Of a stretch of 49,371 nucleotides of DNA, positions 1 through 8,439 are shown in pieces. Where the stretch lies: the NCBI GenBank assembly GCA_004294385.1, contig REAP01000014.1:1-49371 (forward strand), written 5' to 3'. Under the pieces are notes generated by a model that saw only the letters and a list, made by a program, of their open reading frames with translations, did not search any database and was not told the origin of the DNA. This stretch comes from Oscillatoriales cyanobacterium (GTDB taxonomy: Bacteria > Cyanobacteriota > Cyanobacteriia > Cyanobacteriales > Microcoleaceae). Within the stretch, counting starts at the first letter, position 1. Each line of letters starts with the position of its first letter. The translations under genes were made by a program, and so were the position numbers.

Positions 1-462
1 ATTTCTCGATCTATTATTTGGATAGCCAATCACAAAAATTTGTGTGCCGCTTTCTGCTTGTAGGGAATCGCCTAAAGTTACAACTCGATAAGTTTCTGTG
101 CTGTTAAATGTTACGACTGCTAAATCCAGTTCCCGATCGGTTTTTTGTAATGGCATCACACGAGTTACTTGATGTTCTTTTCCCGTATAAGTGCGAATTT
201 TATAGGTAACTTGACTATTTGGAACAACGTGTTTAGCTGTCAAAACCGTATAAGTCGAACCTTGTTTGGCAATAATAAATCCAGTCCCGCTACGACTATC
301 TGTTCCATTAATCTGAACAGTGACTGATTCAGCTAATTTGGCAATTTCTTGGGGAGTTTTTGCGAAAACTGGTGCTGCTGCAAAGATGACTATTCCTGCT
401 ACCGTTACTGTTCCTGCTAGGATGCTGGTGAGGGAATCAAACCGCGAATAACTCCTATTCAT
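1..462 (-). CDS. Secreted trypsin-like serine protease (3' part beyond window)
   Basis: Reading the minus strand from an ATG at 462 gives 154 codons open to the window edge, so the C-terminal part is missing. The protein starts MNRSYSRF, followed by a hydrophobic segment ending near AAAPVFA, a good signal peptide for export to the periplasm or outside. The mature part has GTGFIIAKQG, then TAKHVV with the catalytic His, then ELDLAVV with the catalytic Asp, and IFVIGYPNN. These are the first two residues of the S1 chymotrypsin/HtrA-like triad. The GNSGGP serine motif would lie outside the window, so activity cannot be confirmed. The substrate is unknown. Similar cyanobacterial proteins often carry TPR or PPC repeats after the protease domain, which cannot be seen here. 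Confidence 0.8.
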   Translation of the reverse strand, partial: MNRSYSRFDSLTSILAGTVTVAGIVIFAAAPVFAKTPQEIAKLAESVTVQINGTDSRSGTGFIIAKQGSTYTVLTAKHVVPNSQVTYKIRTYTGKEHQVTRVMPLQKTDRELDLAVVTFNSTETYRVVTLGDSLQAESGTQIFVIGYPNNRSRN

Positions 463-664
463 AAATGATTGCTTACTGCGTAATTTTTTTTATACTCTTG
501 AGTAGTATAGATGAAAATGAAATCATCGCAGATTAGAGGGAGTGTAGGTTTCTAAATAATTCTGATATTTAGTACATTTCGTACATTTTTCGCACGAGCG
601 CGGCCCTCACTTATATTATTTAGATTGCAAGCTTATATAGCAATCCTAAATCATTCATGAGGAT

Positions 665-732
665 TTGTAGGGGTAGTGCCCCCGTGGTTACCCCTAGATG
701 CTGGGGTAGGCACGGGGGCACTACCCCTACAA
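665..732. repeat. 22-bp perfect inverted repeat (GTAGGGG...CCCCTAC family)
   Basis: The left arm at 665-686 and right arm at 711-732 are exact reverse complements around a 24-base spacer. The core GTAGGGGTAGTGCCCCCGTG resembles GTAGGGGCGG at 6083, 15461 and 16222, so this is a dispersed cyanobacterial palindrome. It could fold as RNA or be a remnant of a small mobile element. No T-tract follows, so a terminator is unlikely. Confidence 0.7.
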
Positions 733-1081
733 CTGGTGCAGTAGAGATGTAAGAATAGAGTATTGTCGGCTTATTTGTATAATTCTTTACTAATAATCTA
801 AGTGTTTGCCCTGAGTCGCAGCTAGATAGCCAACAAATTCTCAGGCATCTTCAATATCCATTAGTCACGCAGATGCAAGGGTGTGACTGGATTGTAACCC
901 AACTAAATTATGAACTTTTCCGTGGCAACCAGCTAAAGGTGACTTTTTTGGGTCTAGTTGGGATGGAAAAAATCTACTAGATATGACTCGATCTGGCTTG
1001 ACAAAATTTAGCAGGCATGAAATAATTTATACTTAATACAGCGAAAGCTGAACCTAAGTGGTATTTGTATCTACTTATTGT

Positions 1082-1135
1082 CAGAAACCCCTGACTCTGA
1101 CGGGGCTTCAGGCGCAAGCTCGAAGCCTTGGTCTG
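1082..1135 (+). promoter_or_regulatory. Possible structured leader upstream of the PEP-CTERM gene
   Basis: A strong hairpin at 1104-1127 pairs GGCTTC with GAAGCC around an inner GC/GC stem capped by a GCAA (GNRA) tetraloop. CAG-ACC at 1082-1089 can pair with GGTCTG at 1130-1135 to enclose it, and CCCC at 1088-1091 could alternatively pair with GGGG at 1102-1105. It sits about 145 nt before the start codon. I do not recognise a known riboswitch class. It may be only a hairpin in the 5' UTR. Confidence 0.3.
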
Positions 1136-1278
1136 CCGTTGAAAGTGCAATACAAAAGTACACGACATTGAGTCGCTGCAAGGCGGTAGCAGCACCAAAT
1201 ATTCAAGGGGATGTTCACCACCCGAACCGCTTCCCTCTCAGGTCTTTAAACCAGTTTTTTTTAGTTACGGAGTATTTT

Positions 1279-2073
1279 ATGATCGAAATTAAATTCAACT
1301 CATCATTAGCCAAGTTATCGGCTATTACTCTCACTACTATTGCATTGCTCGGCGTGGCCGATCGAGCTCACGCTTTTAATGTGAGTGGTACGTCATCAGG
1401 TTCGTGGGAAATGCCCGTGGCACAAGATCGCAGCGGCTATGAGTGGCTTTCTAACGAGAACAGCGGTACAGATAACCGCCTGACTTGGGGTATTGGTGCA
1501 CCGGGCAGCTTCAGTAACTACGTTCAGTATGACGGGGTTAACTTTAATAGCGGTTTGAATAGCCTGTTTAACCTTGGCAATTTGAGTTACCGTAATGGAT
1601 CGACTTACAGTAACACTACCTTCGCTTCTGACAGCGGCAAACGAGATGCTGACATTCCCTTAAACATTGCAATGTCTTTGGTGTCCCCCTCGCCCATTAC
1701 GCTCAGCTTTAACTTCTTGTTCAACATATTAACTACACCTAATGTAACTGGCGATCCAGTTCTTGATGGCGACAGGCTGCGTTTTTCAATGGCTGGTTCG
1801 ACTAGCCAAACTTTGAACTACGGAGGTATCGATTACACGCTGCAACTTCTAGGCTTCTCTTCAGACGGCGGTAATACGGTTTTTAGCGAGTTCAATTCGC
1901 CAGAAGGGACTACCGCCACAGCATCTCTATACGGCAAAATTACTGGTGTTGAGCGACCTGCTGAACCTGTACCTGAGCCGATCACTCTTATGGGAAGTGC
2001 TTTAGGGTTACTTGGTCTTCGCTTGGCATCTGGTCGTCGCAGCAAAAATACCAAAGTGCGATCGCAAGCATAA
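1279..2073 (+). CDS. PEP-CTERM sorting domain protein
   Basis: The start MIEIKFNSS is preceded by GGAG; the longer frame begins at a rare codon 201 nt upstream and runs through the leader, so I reject it. The 264-residue protein has a Sec signal peptide (hydrophobic stretch to DRAHAF), a beta-rich Gly/Ser/Asn-rich body, and a C-terminal VPEPITLMGSALGLLGLRL followed by RRSK. That tail is the PEP-CTERM signal: PEP motif, transmembrane segment, basic tail. Such proteins are cut and sorted to the envelope or outside by exosortase (family knowledge); no exosortase gene is in the window. The body has no domain I recognise. Codon use matches the neighbours. Confidence 0.85.
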   Translation: MIEIKFNSSLAKLSAITLTTIALLGVADRAHAFNVSGTSSGSWEMPVAQDRSGYEWLSNENSGTDNRLTWGIGAPGSFSNYVQYDGVNFNSGLNSLFNLGNLSYRNGSTYSNTTFASDSGKRDADIPLNIAMSLVSPSPITLSFNFLFNILTTPNVTGDPVLDGDRLRFSMAGSTSQTLNYGGIDYTLQLLGFSSDGGNTVFSEFNSPEGTTATASLYGKITGVERPAEPVPEPITLMGSALGLLGLRLASGRRSKNTKVRSQA

Positions 2074-2249
2074 GTTAATGAACTAGACAAGGTACGCGAT
2101 CGGGTTTCTCGCCCATCGCCTCCTTGTCATCGGTAATTAGCAATTACTGGGACAAGCCTAAATCTAAACAGTGAATAAATTGGCTGCGATTCATATTCAG
2201 TTTTTGTGCTATTAATGTCGATGACACTTCAAGACATTATCTACCGTAG

Positions 2250-3050
2250 CTATTGCTCATTATACGATCGCACTTGTGGCCTAGAACCCAATAAATGATG
2301 AACGGCAATCATCAAGTCGCTGAGGATAAAACTGGGCTGATATTGTTGGAGTTGATGGTGACTGCGAATTCCACAGGTGACGGCAATTGTCGGTATTCCC
2401 AATGCTTGTCCTGCGATGATATCTGCTTCGGTATCTCCAATCATCCAAGCAGAACCCAAAGATGACTCAAATTCTTCGGCAACTTCAGCCAATAATTCGG
2501 TTTTTAAGGCTGCATAATTGTGATAAGCTGCATCGGGAATCTGAGTTCCGCAAATGCAGGTAAACAGTCTCGCTAAGCCGTAATTCTGCAAGATTTGAAC
2601 TGCTTGATCTTTCGGTCGCAAAGTCACTAAGACCAATCTTACACCACGGGAATGAAGCAGCGCGATCGCCCATTGTACTCCCGGCTGGATTCGATCTAAG
2701 TGCAACAAGTCCGGCTGATTGACAATCCGACTCACGCATCCGAGAAAAATGTGAATTTCTTGTCCCGATAAGCCCGAACTTTTGGCAATTTCAATATCCG
2801 GTACGCGGTTTTGCTTCATTTGCCAAAACTGCTGTTTGCTGAGTATTTGCAGGTTGAGGTTGATGCCCCGCTCAAGATACACTGCTTGAGTGTCTGCTAA
2901 TCCGTGTTGATAGGTGGCGTAGTAGCGATCGGACACATCGACGATGGGTCCGTCTAAATCGCAAAATATCGTCATCCGGGGAGACGTGTCAGCCTGTGAA
3001 GGTAGCTTAAACAGATGGTGTTCGGAATCCGGTGTGACAGCAGTTAACAT
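2250..3050 (-). CDS. HAD-superfamily hydrolase (phosphatase-like)
   Basis: Motif I is CDLDGPIVDVSDRY (Asp nucleophile and general acid), motif II lies in VLVTLRPKD, and motif III is GDTEADI near residue 203, giving a complete HAD active site of the phosphoglycolate phosphatase type. The predicted reaction is Mg-dependent phosphomonoester hydrolysis in the cytoplasm; the substrate is unknown. The 266-residue start at MLTAVTP leaves about 25 extra residues before the core; MTIFCDLDG at residue 26 is an alternative start. The gene is divergent from argB with about 185 bp between them. Confidence 0.85.
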   Translation of the reverse strand: MLTAVTPDSEHHLFKLPSQADTSPRMTIFCDLDGPIVDVSDRYYATYQHGLADTQAVYLERGINLNLQILSKQQFWQMKQNRVPDIEIAKSSGLSGQEIHIFLGCVSRIVNQPDLLHLDRIQPGVQWAIALLHSRGVRLVLVTLRPKDQAVQILQNYGLARLFTCICGTQIPDAAYHNYAALKTELLAEVAEEFESSLGSAWMIGDTEADIIAGQALGIPTIAVTCGIRSHHQLQQYQPSFILSDLMIAVHHLLGSRPQVRSYNEQ

Positions 3051-3234
3051 AAAACCTTAAGTAAATCAAGAGTAGCAATACATTTCTTTACTTTAGCAAG
3101 AAATGTATAAGTTATAGTACAAAGTTTAAAGTTAGATCATTAAGAAAACCTATTAAAACTATGGCTCAGGGCGATCGATCGGGATAGAGAAGACATTAAA
3201 CTTTAAACTTAAGTTTTTAGCCATTTGTCCTTGT

Positions 3235-4134
3235 ATGCTCAAACATAGCGATTTTCCCAGGAACGTAGAGACCAATCGGGTTCAGGTGCTTTCGGAGGCA
3301 TTACCTTACATTCAACAGTTTGCTGGCCGCACCATTGTCGTCAAATATGGCGGCGCAGCGATGAAAGATGGCCGTCTCAAGGAAAAGGTAATCCGAGACA
3401 TTGTACTGCTATCCTGCGTGGGGATGCGTCCGGTTGTGGTTCACGGTGGTGGCCCGGAAATTAATATTTGGCTGGAAAAGTTGGGCATTGAGCCGCAATT
3501 TAAGGATGGTTTGAGAGTGACAGATGCGGCGACGATGGAAGTTGTGGAGATGGTTTTGGTGGGGAAAGTAAATAAGGAAATTGTTTCGTTAATCAATCAA
3601 GCTGGCGGTAAAGCAGTGGGATTGTGTGGCATGGATGGTAATCTAATTCAAGCTCGTCCAGATGGCCGGGAGGGGATTGGGTTTGTTGGCGAAGTTAGTG
3701 GTGTCAAAGTCAAGATTTTGGAGTCTTTGGTGAACAGCGGATATATTCCGGTGGTGTCGAGTGTGGCGGCCGATGAAAATGGTCAATCTTACAATATTAA
3801 TGCTGACACGGTGGCTGGAGAGATTGCGGCTGCTTTGGGTGCAGAAAAGTTGATTTTGATGACTGATACTGCTGGAATTTTGGAGGATTATCACCAGCCA
3901 GACAGTCTGATTGTGAAGTTGGATATTCAAGAGGCTCGACAGTTAATTGAGTCTGGGATTGTTTCTGGGGGGATGATTCCAAAGGTTAATTGTTGTGTGC
4001 GAAGTTTGGCTCAGGGTGTGAAGGCTGCTCATATTATTGATGGTCGTTTGGAGCACGCTTTGCTGCAAGAGATATTCAGCGATTCGGGTATTGGCTCGAT
4101 GATTGTTGCTTCGGGATATGGTGGGACGAAGTAA
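3235..4134 (+). CDS. argB: Acetylglutamate kinase
   Basis: The protein phosphorylates N-acetyl-L-glutamate with ATP, the second step of arginine synthesis in the cytoplasm. Family signatures are clear: VVKYGGAAM near residue 37, [10 protein letters not shown] (substrate-binding Gly loop), the [12 protein letters not shown] segment, LMTDTAGIL, and SGGMIPKV with the conserved C-terminal Lys. The length of 299 residues is normal for the hexameric, arginine-inhibited and PII-activated cyanobacterial enzymes; the N-terminal extension before VKYGG fits the hexameric type (family knowledge). The next gene starts 84 nt downstream on the same strand, across two HIP1 sites. Confidence 0.97.
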   Translation: MLKHSDFPRNVETNRVQVLSEALPYIQQFAGRTIVVKYGGAAMKDGRLKEKVIRDIVLLSCVGMRPVVVHGGGPEINIWLEKLGIEPQFKDGLRVTDAATMEVVEMVLVGKVNKEIVSLINQAGGKAVGLCGMDGNLIQARPDGREGIGFVGEVSGVKVKILESLVNSGYIPVVSSVAADENGQSYNINADTVAGEIAAALGAEKLILMTDTAGILEDYHQPDSLIVKLDIQEARQLIESGIVSGGMIPKVNCCVRSLAQGVKAAHIIDGRLEHALLQEIFSDSGIGSMIVASGYGGTK

Positions 4135-4218
4135 GATGTATTGAGGGGCGATCGCACTTTAGTAAAAAAAGGGCGATCGCATTTTCCGATTTTAACTGTA
4201 ACAATCAAATTAAAATAT

Positions 4219-5988
4219 ATGTCTAGATTAAGACTGCGACCAAAAAATCAAGCTCTTAGCTTTGTCTTTGGTTTATTAATTTTTGTAATTTTCATTCCAG
4301 GATGTTGGGCTTTCAAAAATAAAATTTCTCCAACAACTCAGCCAGCAGATAACAAAGTAGCTGTGGGTGCAGATCTCAAAAACACTTCAAACTCTAACTC
4401 TTCTTTAGGTATTGGGCTGAGCGGTATTGCTGACTACTCAACACAATTACCCTTTTTAGATGGTTTCAAATCTTCTCGAAAATGGATAACTCAATGCGTC
4501 AGCACAGAACCAAACTGTAAAGGTGAATGGGATACAGAGGAATACAATCTTTTAAATCTTGATGAAAATGGGTGGGTAAAGTCTCTCCCATCTCCTGAAG
4601 ATGCTCCTAAATATACTAGGGTCAGTACACTATTATTTAGGGAAATCCCCAATCGCTATCCTTCGGGGCAGTATATTGTGCTTTATGAGGGCGAGGGTGC
4701 GATCAAATATACATATGATGCGAAAAAAGATGACGCTGCGTCGAAACCCGGAAGAGATATCATCAATGTGGATGCCACACAAGGCGGAGGGATATTCATG
4801 ACAATTACTGCTACAGATCCTCAGAAAACAGGGAACTATATCCGCAATATTAGAGTTGTTCAATCGCAAGATGAACAGCTTTATCAAAAAGGTGAAATTT
4901 TTAACCCGTTGTTTATCGAGAAAATTAAAAAATTTAAAGTTTTGCGTTTTATGGACTGGATGGGGACAAATGGTTCTGAACAAAAAGCCTGGTCAAATCG
5001 ACCTAAACCCGATAATTTATCCTATGCTTACAGAGGAAATGTTCCCATAGAAGTTATGGTAACTTTAGCTAATAAAATTCAAGCAAAACCCTGGTTTAAT
5101 ATGCCGCATATGGCTGCGGATGAATACATGACTAACTTTGCTAAAATGGTCAAAGATAGTTTAGATCCAAAGCTGAAAGTTTATGTAGAATATTCTAATG
5201 AAGTTTGGAATTGGTCATTTCCACAATCCCATTATGCCTTGGAACAAGGTAAAGCGAAATGGGGAGATAAAGGGGACACTTTTATGCAGTGGCATGGAAT
5301 GCGTAGTGCTCAAATGTGCGATATCTGGAAAGGCGTTTTTGGGGAGCAAAAGAATCGAGTTGTCTGTGTTTTGGGGACTCAAAGAGCGTGGAGAGATTTA
5401 GAAACTTCTGCCCTAGAGTGTTCCTATTGGGTAGCTGAGGGCAATAAACCTTGTTATCAACACGGCATTGATGCCCTAGCTGTAGCTGGATATTTTGGTG
5501 GAAACTTGGGCGCGAAGGAAAATGTCAGCACGGTAGAGTCTTGGTTGAAGGACGCAGATGGCGGGTTTGGGAAAGCTTTTAAGCAATTGAAAGAGGGCGG
5601 CTTACTGGGTGGTTTCAAAGATAGTTTGCCAGATGTGGAGAATGACGTTAGGTATTACTTAGATGTGGCTCAAAAAAAAGGTCTAAAGTTATTTGCTTAC
5701 GAGGGGGGACAACATATTGTAGGTACGGAAGGAGTTGAGAATAACGAAAAATTGACGAATTTTTTTATGGAATTAAATAGGCGTCCAGAAATGTACGAGC
5801 TCTACACGCAGTTGCTGAATAGTTGGAAACAGGCTGGAGGTAGTATCTTCATGCACTTTGTGGACGTGGGTGGATTTAGTAAGTGGGGAAGTTGGGGGGC
5901 TTTGGAGTATGTGGAGCAAAAGGATTCGCCTAAGTATAATGCCTTGATGGATTTTATTGATAAGAATCCTTCAACAAATAACAAATAA
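4219..5988 (+). CDS. Secreted glycoside-hydrolase-like protein (clan GH-A fold)
   Basis: The start at 4219 (MSRLRLRPK) places a hydrophobic segment at residues 13-31 ending IPGC, a signal peptide or possible lipoprotein anchor; the longer frame begins at a TTG 78 nt upstream and is less likely. The 589-residue protein has an N-terminal beta region and then a probable barrel with MDWMGTNGS, YVEYSNEVWNWS (an Asn-Glu pair typical of the clan GH-A acid/base) and LFAYEGGQH (probable nucleophile Glu). It may cut a beta-linked polysaccharide outside the cell. The resemblance is to a group often labelled cellulose-binding or hypothetical. The substrate is unknown and the exact family uncertain. It follows argB but is functionally unrelated. 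Confidence 0.65.
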   Translation: MSRLRLRPKNQALSFVFGLLIFVIFIPGCWAFKNKISPTTQPADNKVAVGADLKNTSNSNSSLGIGLSGIADYSTQLPFLDGFKSSRKWITQCVSTEPNCKGEWDTEEYNLLNLDENGWVKSLPSPEDAPKYTRVSTLLFREIPNRYPSGQYIVLYEGEGAIKYTYDAKKDDAASKPGRDIINVDATQGGGIFMTITATDPQKTGNYIRNIRVVQSQDEQLYQKGEIFNPLFIEKIKKFKVLRFMDWMGTNGSEQKAWSNRPKPDNLSYAYRGNVPIEVMVTLANKIQAKPWFNMPHMAADEYMTNFAKMVKDSLDPKLKVYVEYSNEVWNWSFPQSHYALEQGKAKWGDKGDTFMQWHGMRSAQMCDIWKGVFGEQKNRVVCVLGTQRAWRDLETSALECSYWVAEGNKPCYQHGIDALAVAGYFGGNLGAKENVSTVESWLKDADGGFGKAFKQLKEGGLLGGFKDSLPDVENDVRYYLDVAQKKGLKLFAYEGGQHIVGTEGVENNEKLTNFFMELNRRPEMYELYTQLLNSWKQAGGSIFMHFVDVGGFSKWGSWGALEYVEQKDSPKYNALMDFIDKNPSTNNK

Positions 5989-6045
5989 CTAATGACTAAT
6001 AACAACTAATGACTTCTTCGAGGAATTTGGTGCAATCAAGAATCA

Positions 6046-6190
6046 TTCGATCTGAGATCTTGCACCATTCGTGTGGAACCTGTAGGGGCGGGTTCGCCAA
6101 CAGCCTCTCCGGTTGCAGATAGGTTAAATAAACCCGCCCCAACCCCACCAATAGCCCTTTATTAACATTGGTGCAAGATCTCAGTTCGAT
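6046..6190. mobile_element. 133-bp MITE with 16-bp terminal inverted repeats and 6-bp target duplication
   Basis: CTGAGATCTTGCACCA at 6052-6067 is the exact reverse complement of TGGTGCAAGATCTCAG at 6169-6184. The element is flanked by the direct repeat TTCGAT at 6046-6051 and 6185-6190, as expected for a target-site duplication. Inside is a second, imperfect inverted repeat (GGGGCGGGTT / AACCCGCCCC). There is no ORF, so it would need a transposase elsewhere. It lies between two convergent genes. Confidence 0.75.
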
Positions 6191-6204
6191 CGCACTCGAT
6201 CGCA

Positions 6205-6741
6205 CTATTCAGAATCTCCATCCAGATGAGAACCCTCGCTATTCCTTTGCCGCGACGAATCTCTAAGCGAAATCGCACTTCTTTGACTAGGTGACAATCG
6301 ATCGCCCCCTCGACTCCTCCCAGAAATCGGTTTTCGAGTTAAAGTTTTCCAAGCAGCCTTAACCCCAGTCATCACACTACGAGTTGTAACTTGGACGTTT
6401 TGTGCTTGCTTTTTCGCGGTACCAAGAGTGCGATCGACTTGTTTGACAACATCTCCCGCACTTTGAACTCCTTCGCTGACATCATCGGTTAATTCGCTAA
6501 TTTCCAGCCCCGTCAACCGAATCGCGTCCAAAGTGGGCGGAAGTTCGCGACAAAGAGTGTCAGCTAGTTTTTCCATGCTGCGCGCGGCCCGCGTTAATGC
6601 TTGTACTGCGGGTATCAGAGTCACTAAAACAGCAGTTAAACTAACTGCTACTAGCAAAATCGACATTCCTAGCCAAAATAGGGGATCGCTCACTTGAATC
6701 TCGGATTTGGGGTTTGAAAATTCATCTAATTCTACAGTCAA
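6205..6741 (-). CDS. DUF948-type membrane protein
   Basis: The 178-residue protein has one transmembrane helix at about residues 22-48 (FWLGMSILLVAVSL and on), then a long amphipathic helical stretch (RAARSMEKLADTLCRELP, EISELTDDVSEGVQSAGDVV), which is the layout of DUF948 proteins, and a basic disordered tail. The start is a TTG (MTVELDEF); the next in-frame ATG would fall inside the membrane helix. Such proteins are thought to be single-pass inner-membrane proteins of unknown function. It is transcribed after the YtxH-like gene on the same strand with a 69-nt gap; the pair resembles general-stress gene neighbourhoods in Firmicutes (inference). Confidence 0.75.
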   Translation of the reverse strand: MTVELDEFSNPKSEIQVSDPLFWLGMSILLVAVSLTAVLVTLIPAVQALTRAARSMEKLADTLCRELPPTLDAIRLTGLEISELTDDVSEGVQSAGDVVKQVDRTLGTAKKQAQNVQVTTRSVMTGVKAAWKTLTRKPISGRSRGGDRLSPSQRSAISLRDSSRQRNSEGSHLDGDSE

Positions 6742-6810
6742 TGCGCGAGGAATTATTGTGGGATGGACATCCCGTCAGTCCCAAACAGCAATAAGCGCGA
6801 TCGGCTAGCG

Positions 6811-7155
6811 TCAGTTAGCGGAGGGAGGGCGCGATGGAGAAGTCAGTTCGGCTTCAGTTTCCGACAGGGTTTGGCGTTCCCGCTGAGTCGCTTCCAAACC
6901 GGCGGCGATCGCATCTTTAAGTCTAATCAAAGTTTCATCCCAATTTCGCATTGCCGATTCAGATAGTCGATCGGCTTGCAATTGTACGCTAGTCGATAAA
7001 TCTTCGGCTAACTCCGGCAAAGCATCGGCCGATTTTTTCAATATCCGCCGCGTCTCCTTGCCCGTTCTGGGTGCCATCAGCAAGCCAGTCACAGCCCCGA
7101 TCGCAGAACCAATCAGCAAGCCACCAATAAATAATCCTGAACGTTTAGTTGACAT
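6811..7155 (-). CDS. YtxH-like small membrane protein
   Basis: The 114-residue protein starts MSTKRSG and has a Gly-rich membrane segment (FIGGLLIGSAIGAVTGLLMAP) followed directly by RTGKETRRILKKSA, the hallmark of the YtxH family (a short membrane helix, then AP-x-GKE-x-R). The rest is an amphipathic helix. YtxH proteins are linked to stress responses in Bacillus, but the molecular role is not known. It is followed by the DUF948-like gene and preceded by another small membrane protein, so these three likely form one transcript. Confidence 0.85.
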   Translation of the reverse strand: MSTKRSGLFIGGLLIGSAIGAVTGLLMAPRTGKETRRILKKSADALPELAEDLSTSVQLQADRLSESAMRNWDETLIRLKDAIAAGLEATQRERQTLSETEAELTSPSRPPSAN

Positions 7156-7217
7156 TTTTATAACTTATCTCCATACAGCAATTTTAGGCGCGTTTTGGCA
7201 ATCTTAGCGACTTCCAG

Positions 7218-7523
7218 TTATCTTAAAGGTCGATCGCGCGATCGGCAAAGTCTCCGTCCCAAACCCAACAATCCCAAAAGTTGCTGAATTTGTTGCAGTT
7301 GCAATTCCAGTTCTAGATAATTCCGTTGCAGTTGGCGTGCGGCTTGCTGTCTTTTGGCAAGGAAATTTGGAGATTTGATCAAGACATTGCTAGTACAGCG
7401 ATTAATTGCGATGATTCTGCTTTCAAAACGTTCGATTATCCGCTGCACTTGCCACACTTTCGCAGCTATGTAAAAGCAAACCAGAGATATTAATACATTG
7501 ATAATCACAACACCAATCAGCAT
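7218..7523 (-). CDS. Small single-pass membrane protein, unknown function
   Basis: The 101-residue protein opens with a hydrophobic helix (MLIGVVIINVLISLVCFYIA), then a basic coiled-coil-like region rich in Gln, Leu and Arg (AARQLQRNYLELELQLQQIQ) and an Arg-rich end. I do not recognise a named family. It lies 62 nt upstream of the YtxH-like gene on the same strand, and the layout (one helix, then coiled coil) matches its two neighbours, suggesting a membrane-associated set. Confidence 0.6.
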   Translation of the reverse strand: MLIGVVIINVLISLVCFYIAAKVWQVQRIIERFESRIIAINRCTSNVLIKSPNFLAKRQQAARQLQRNYLELELQLQQIQQLLGLLGLGRRLCRSRDRPLR

Positions 7524-7583
7524 TTTTTACCTGTTTCTAACTAGCCTATTTGCCTTGCTGTGGCAATAAATTGTATAGATTGT

Positions 7584-7606
7584 GGAACAGGCATCTTGCC
7601 TGTTCC
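7584..7606. repeat. Dispersed palindrome GGAACAGGCA-TCT-TGCCTGTTCC
   Basis: Perfect 10-bp arms surround a 3-base loop in the gap between the small membrane protein gene and msrA. Related copies lie at 31186-31207, inside a coding region, and 42828-42846 (CACGGGCA-TCC-TGCCCGTG), so it is a dispersed repeat family. It could serve as a transcript end for either convergent or tandem genes, but there is no clear T-run. Confidence 0.65.
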
Positions 7607-7640
7607 TAAAAATGAATGCAAAATCTCAGTTTTAAAAGCT

Positions 7641-8294
7641 TTAAGCTTGAGACATTGCAGGCAAACAAACTTTTGTACCGCCCAAACCACAATAGCCGTT
7701 AGGGTTTTTAGCAAGATACTGCTGGTGATAGGTTTCTGCGTAATAAAACTCAGGAGCCTCAATAATTTCAGTAGTAATTTTGCCGTAACCGGCTGGTGTC
7801 AGAGCTTGCTGGTAGGCATCTCGCGATGCTTCTGCTAGCTGCATTTGGCTGGGTGAATAGGTGTAAATCCCCGATCGATACTGAGTACCAGAATCATTGC
7901 CCTGACGCATTCCTTGAGTCGGATTATGACTTTCCCAAAAAACTTTGAGGAGTGTTTCGTAACTAATAATTTTAGGATCGAACACAACTAAAACCACTTC
8001 ATTATGTCCTGTCATCCCACTGCAAACTTCGTTGTAATTAGGGTTGGGAGTGCTTCCTGCCGCATAGCCAACTGCGGTGGAAAAAACTCCTTTTTCCTGC
8101 CAAAATTTGCGTTCTGCTCCCCAAAAACAGCCCAGGCCAAACATGGCAGTCTCCATACCAGTTGGAAAAGGAGGTTTGAGCGGGTTGCCATTCACAAAGT
8201 GATTTGCCGATACCGACATCGACTCTGCTCTTCCCGGCAATGCGTCTTGGGCAGAGGGGAGGCTCGATTTTTTGCCAAATCCAAATAGCACCAT
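7641..8294 (-). CDS. msrA: Peptide-methionine (S)-S-oxide reductase
   Basis: The 217-residue protein contains [11 protein letters not shown] with the catalytic Cys near residue 55, followed by [20 protein letters not shown] and the conserved [21 protein letters not shown] block, all diagnostic for MsrA. It reduces methionine-S-sulfoxide in proteins using thioredoxin. The first 44 residues are a variable extension seen in several cyanobacterial MsrAs. The C-terminal [11 protein letters not shown] supplies a possible recycling Cys. The neighbours are unrelated. Confidence 0.96.
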   Translation of the reverse strand: MVLFGFGKKSSLPSAQDALPGRAESMSVSANHFVNGNPLKPPFPTGMETAMFGLGCFWGAERKFWQEKGVFSTAVGYAAGSTPNPNYNEVCSGMTGHNEVVLVVFDPKIISYETLLKVFWESHNPTQGMRQGNDSGTQYRSGIYTYSPSQMQLAEASRDAYQQALTPAGYGKITTEIIEAPEFYYAETYHQQYLAKNPNGYCGLGGTKVCLPAMSQA

Positions 8295-8439
8295 AGGTTT
8301 GTAAGGCTAATCTTTGATAAACATCTTTAGCTTAACAAAAAAACAGGTTTAAAGCCTCGTTACTTCGACTTCGCTCAGCACATCGCCTTCGGGGACAGCT
8401 TGAATTTCTGATATTTGTCTTGTGGAAAATGCAGTCCAG

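Larger units (their letters stand above)
463..1278. other. Intergenic region with hairpins, no convincing gene
   Basis: This 816-base stretch lies between the divergent protease and PEP-CTERM genes. It holds a perfect 22-bp inverted repeat at 665-732 and a possible structured leader at 1082-1135, listed separately. A short ORF on the minus strand overlaps the leader and has no protein-like features. I see no tRNA and no conserved small gene. Confidence 0.5.

Noticed and set aside
1833..2090. Minus-strand ORF over the PEP-CTERM gene end
   Set aside because: It is a shadow of the coding frame with no independent support.
2085..2135. Terminator after the PEP-CTERM gene
   Set aside because: ACAAGG/CCTTGT with an inner GCGAT/ATCGC stem forms a hairpin, but no T-tract follows; it may be a structure, not a clear intrinsic terminator.
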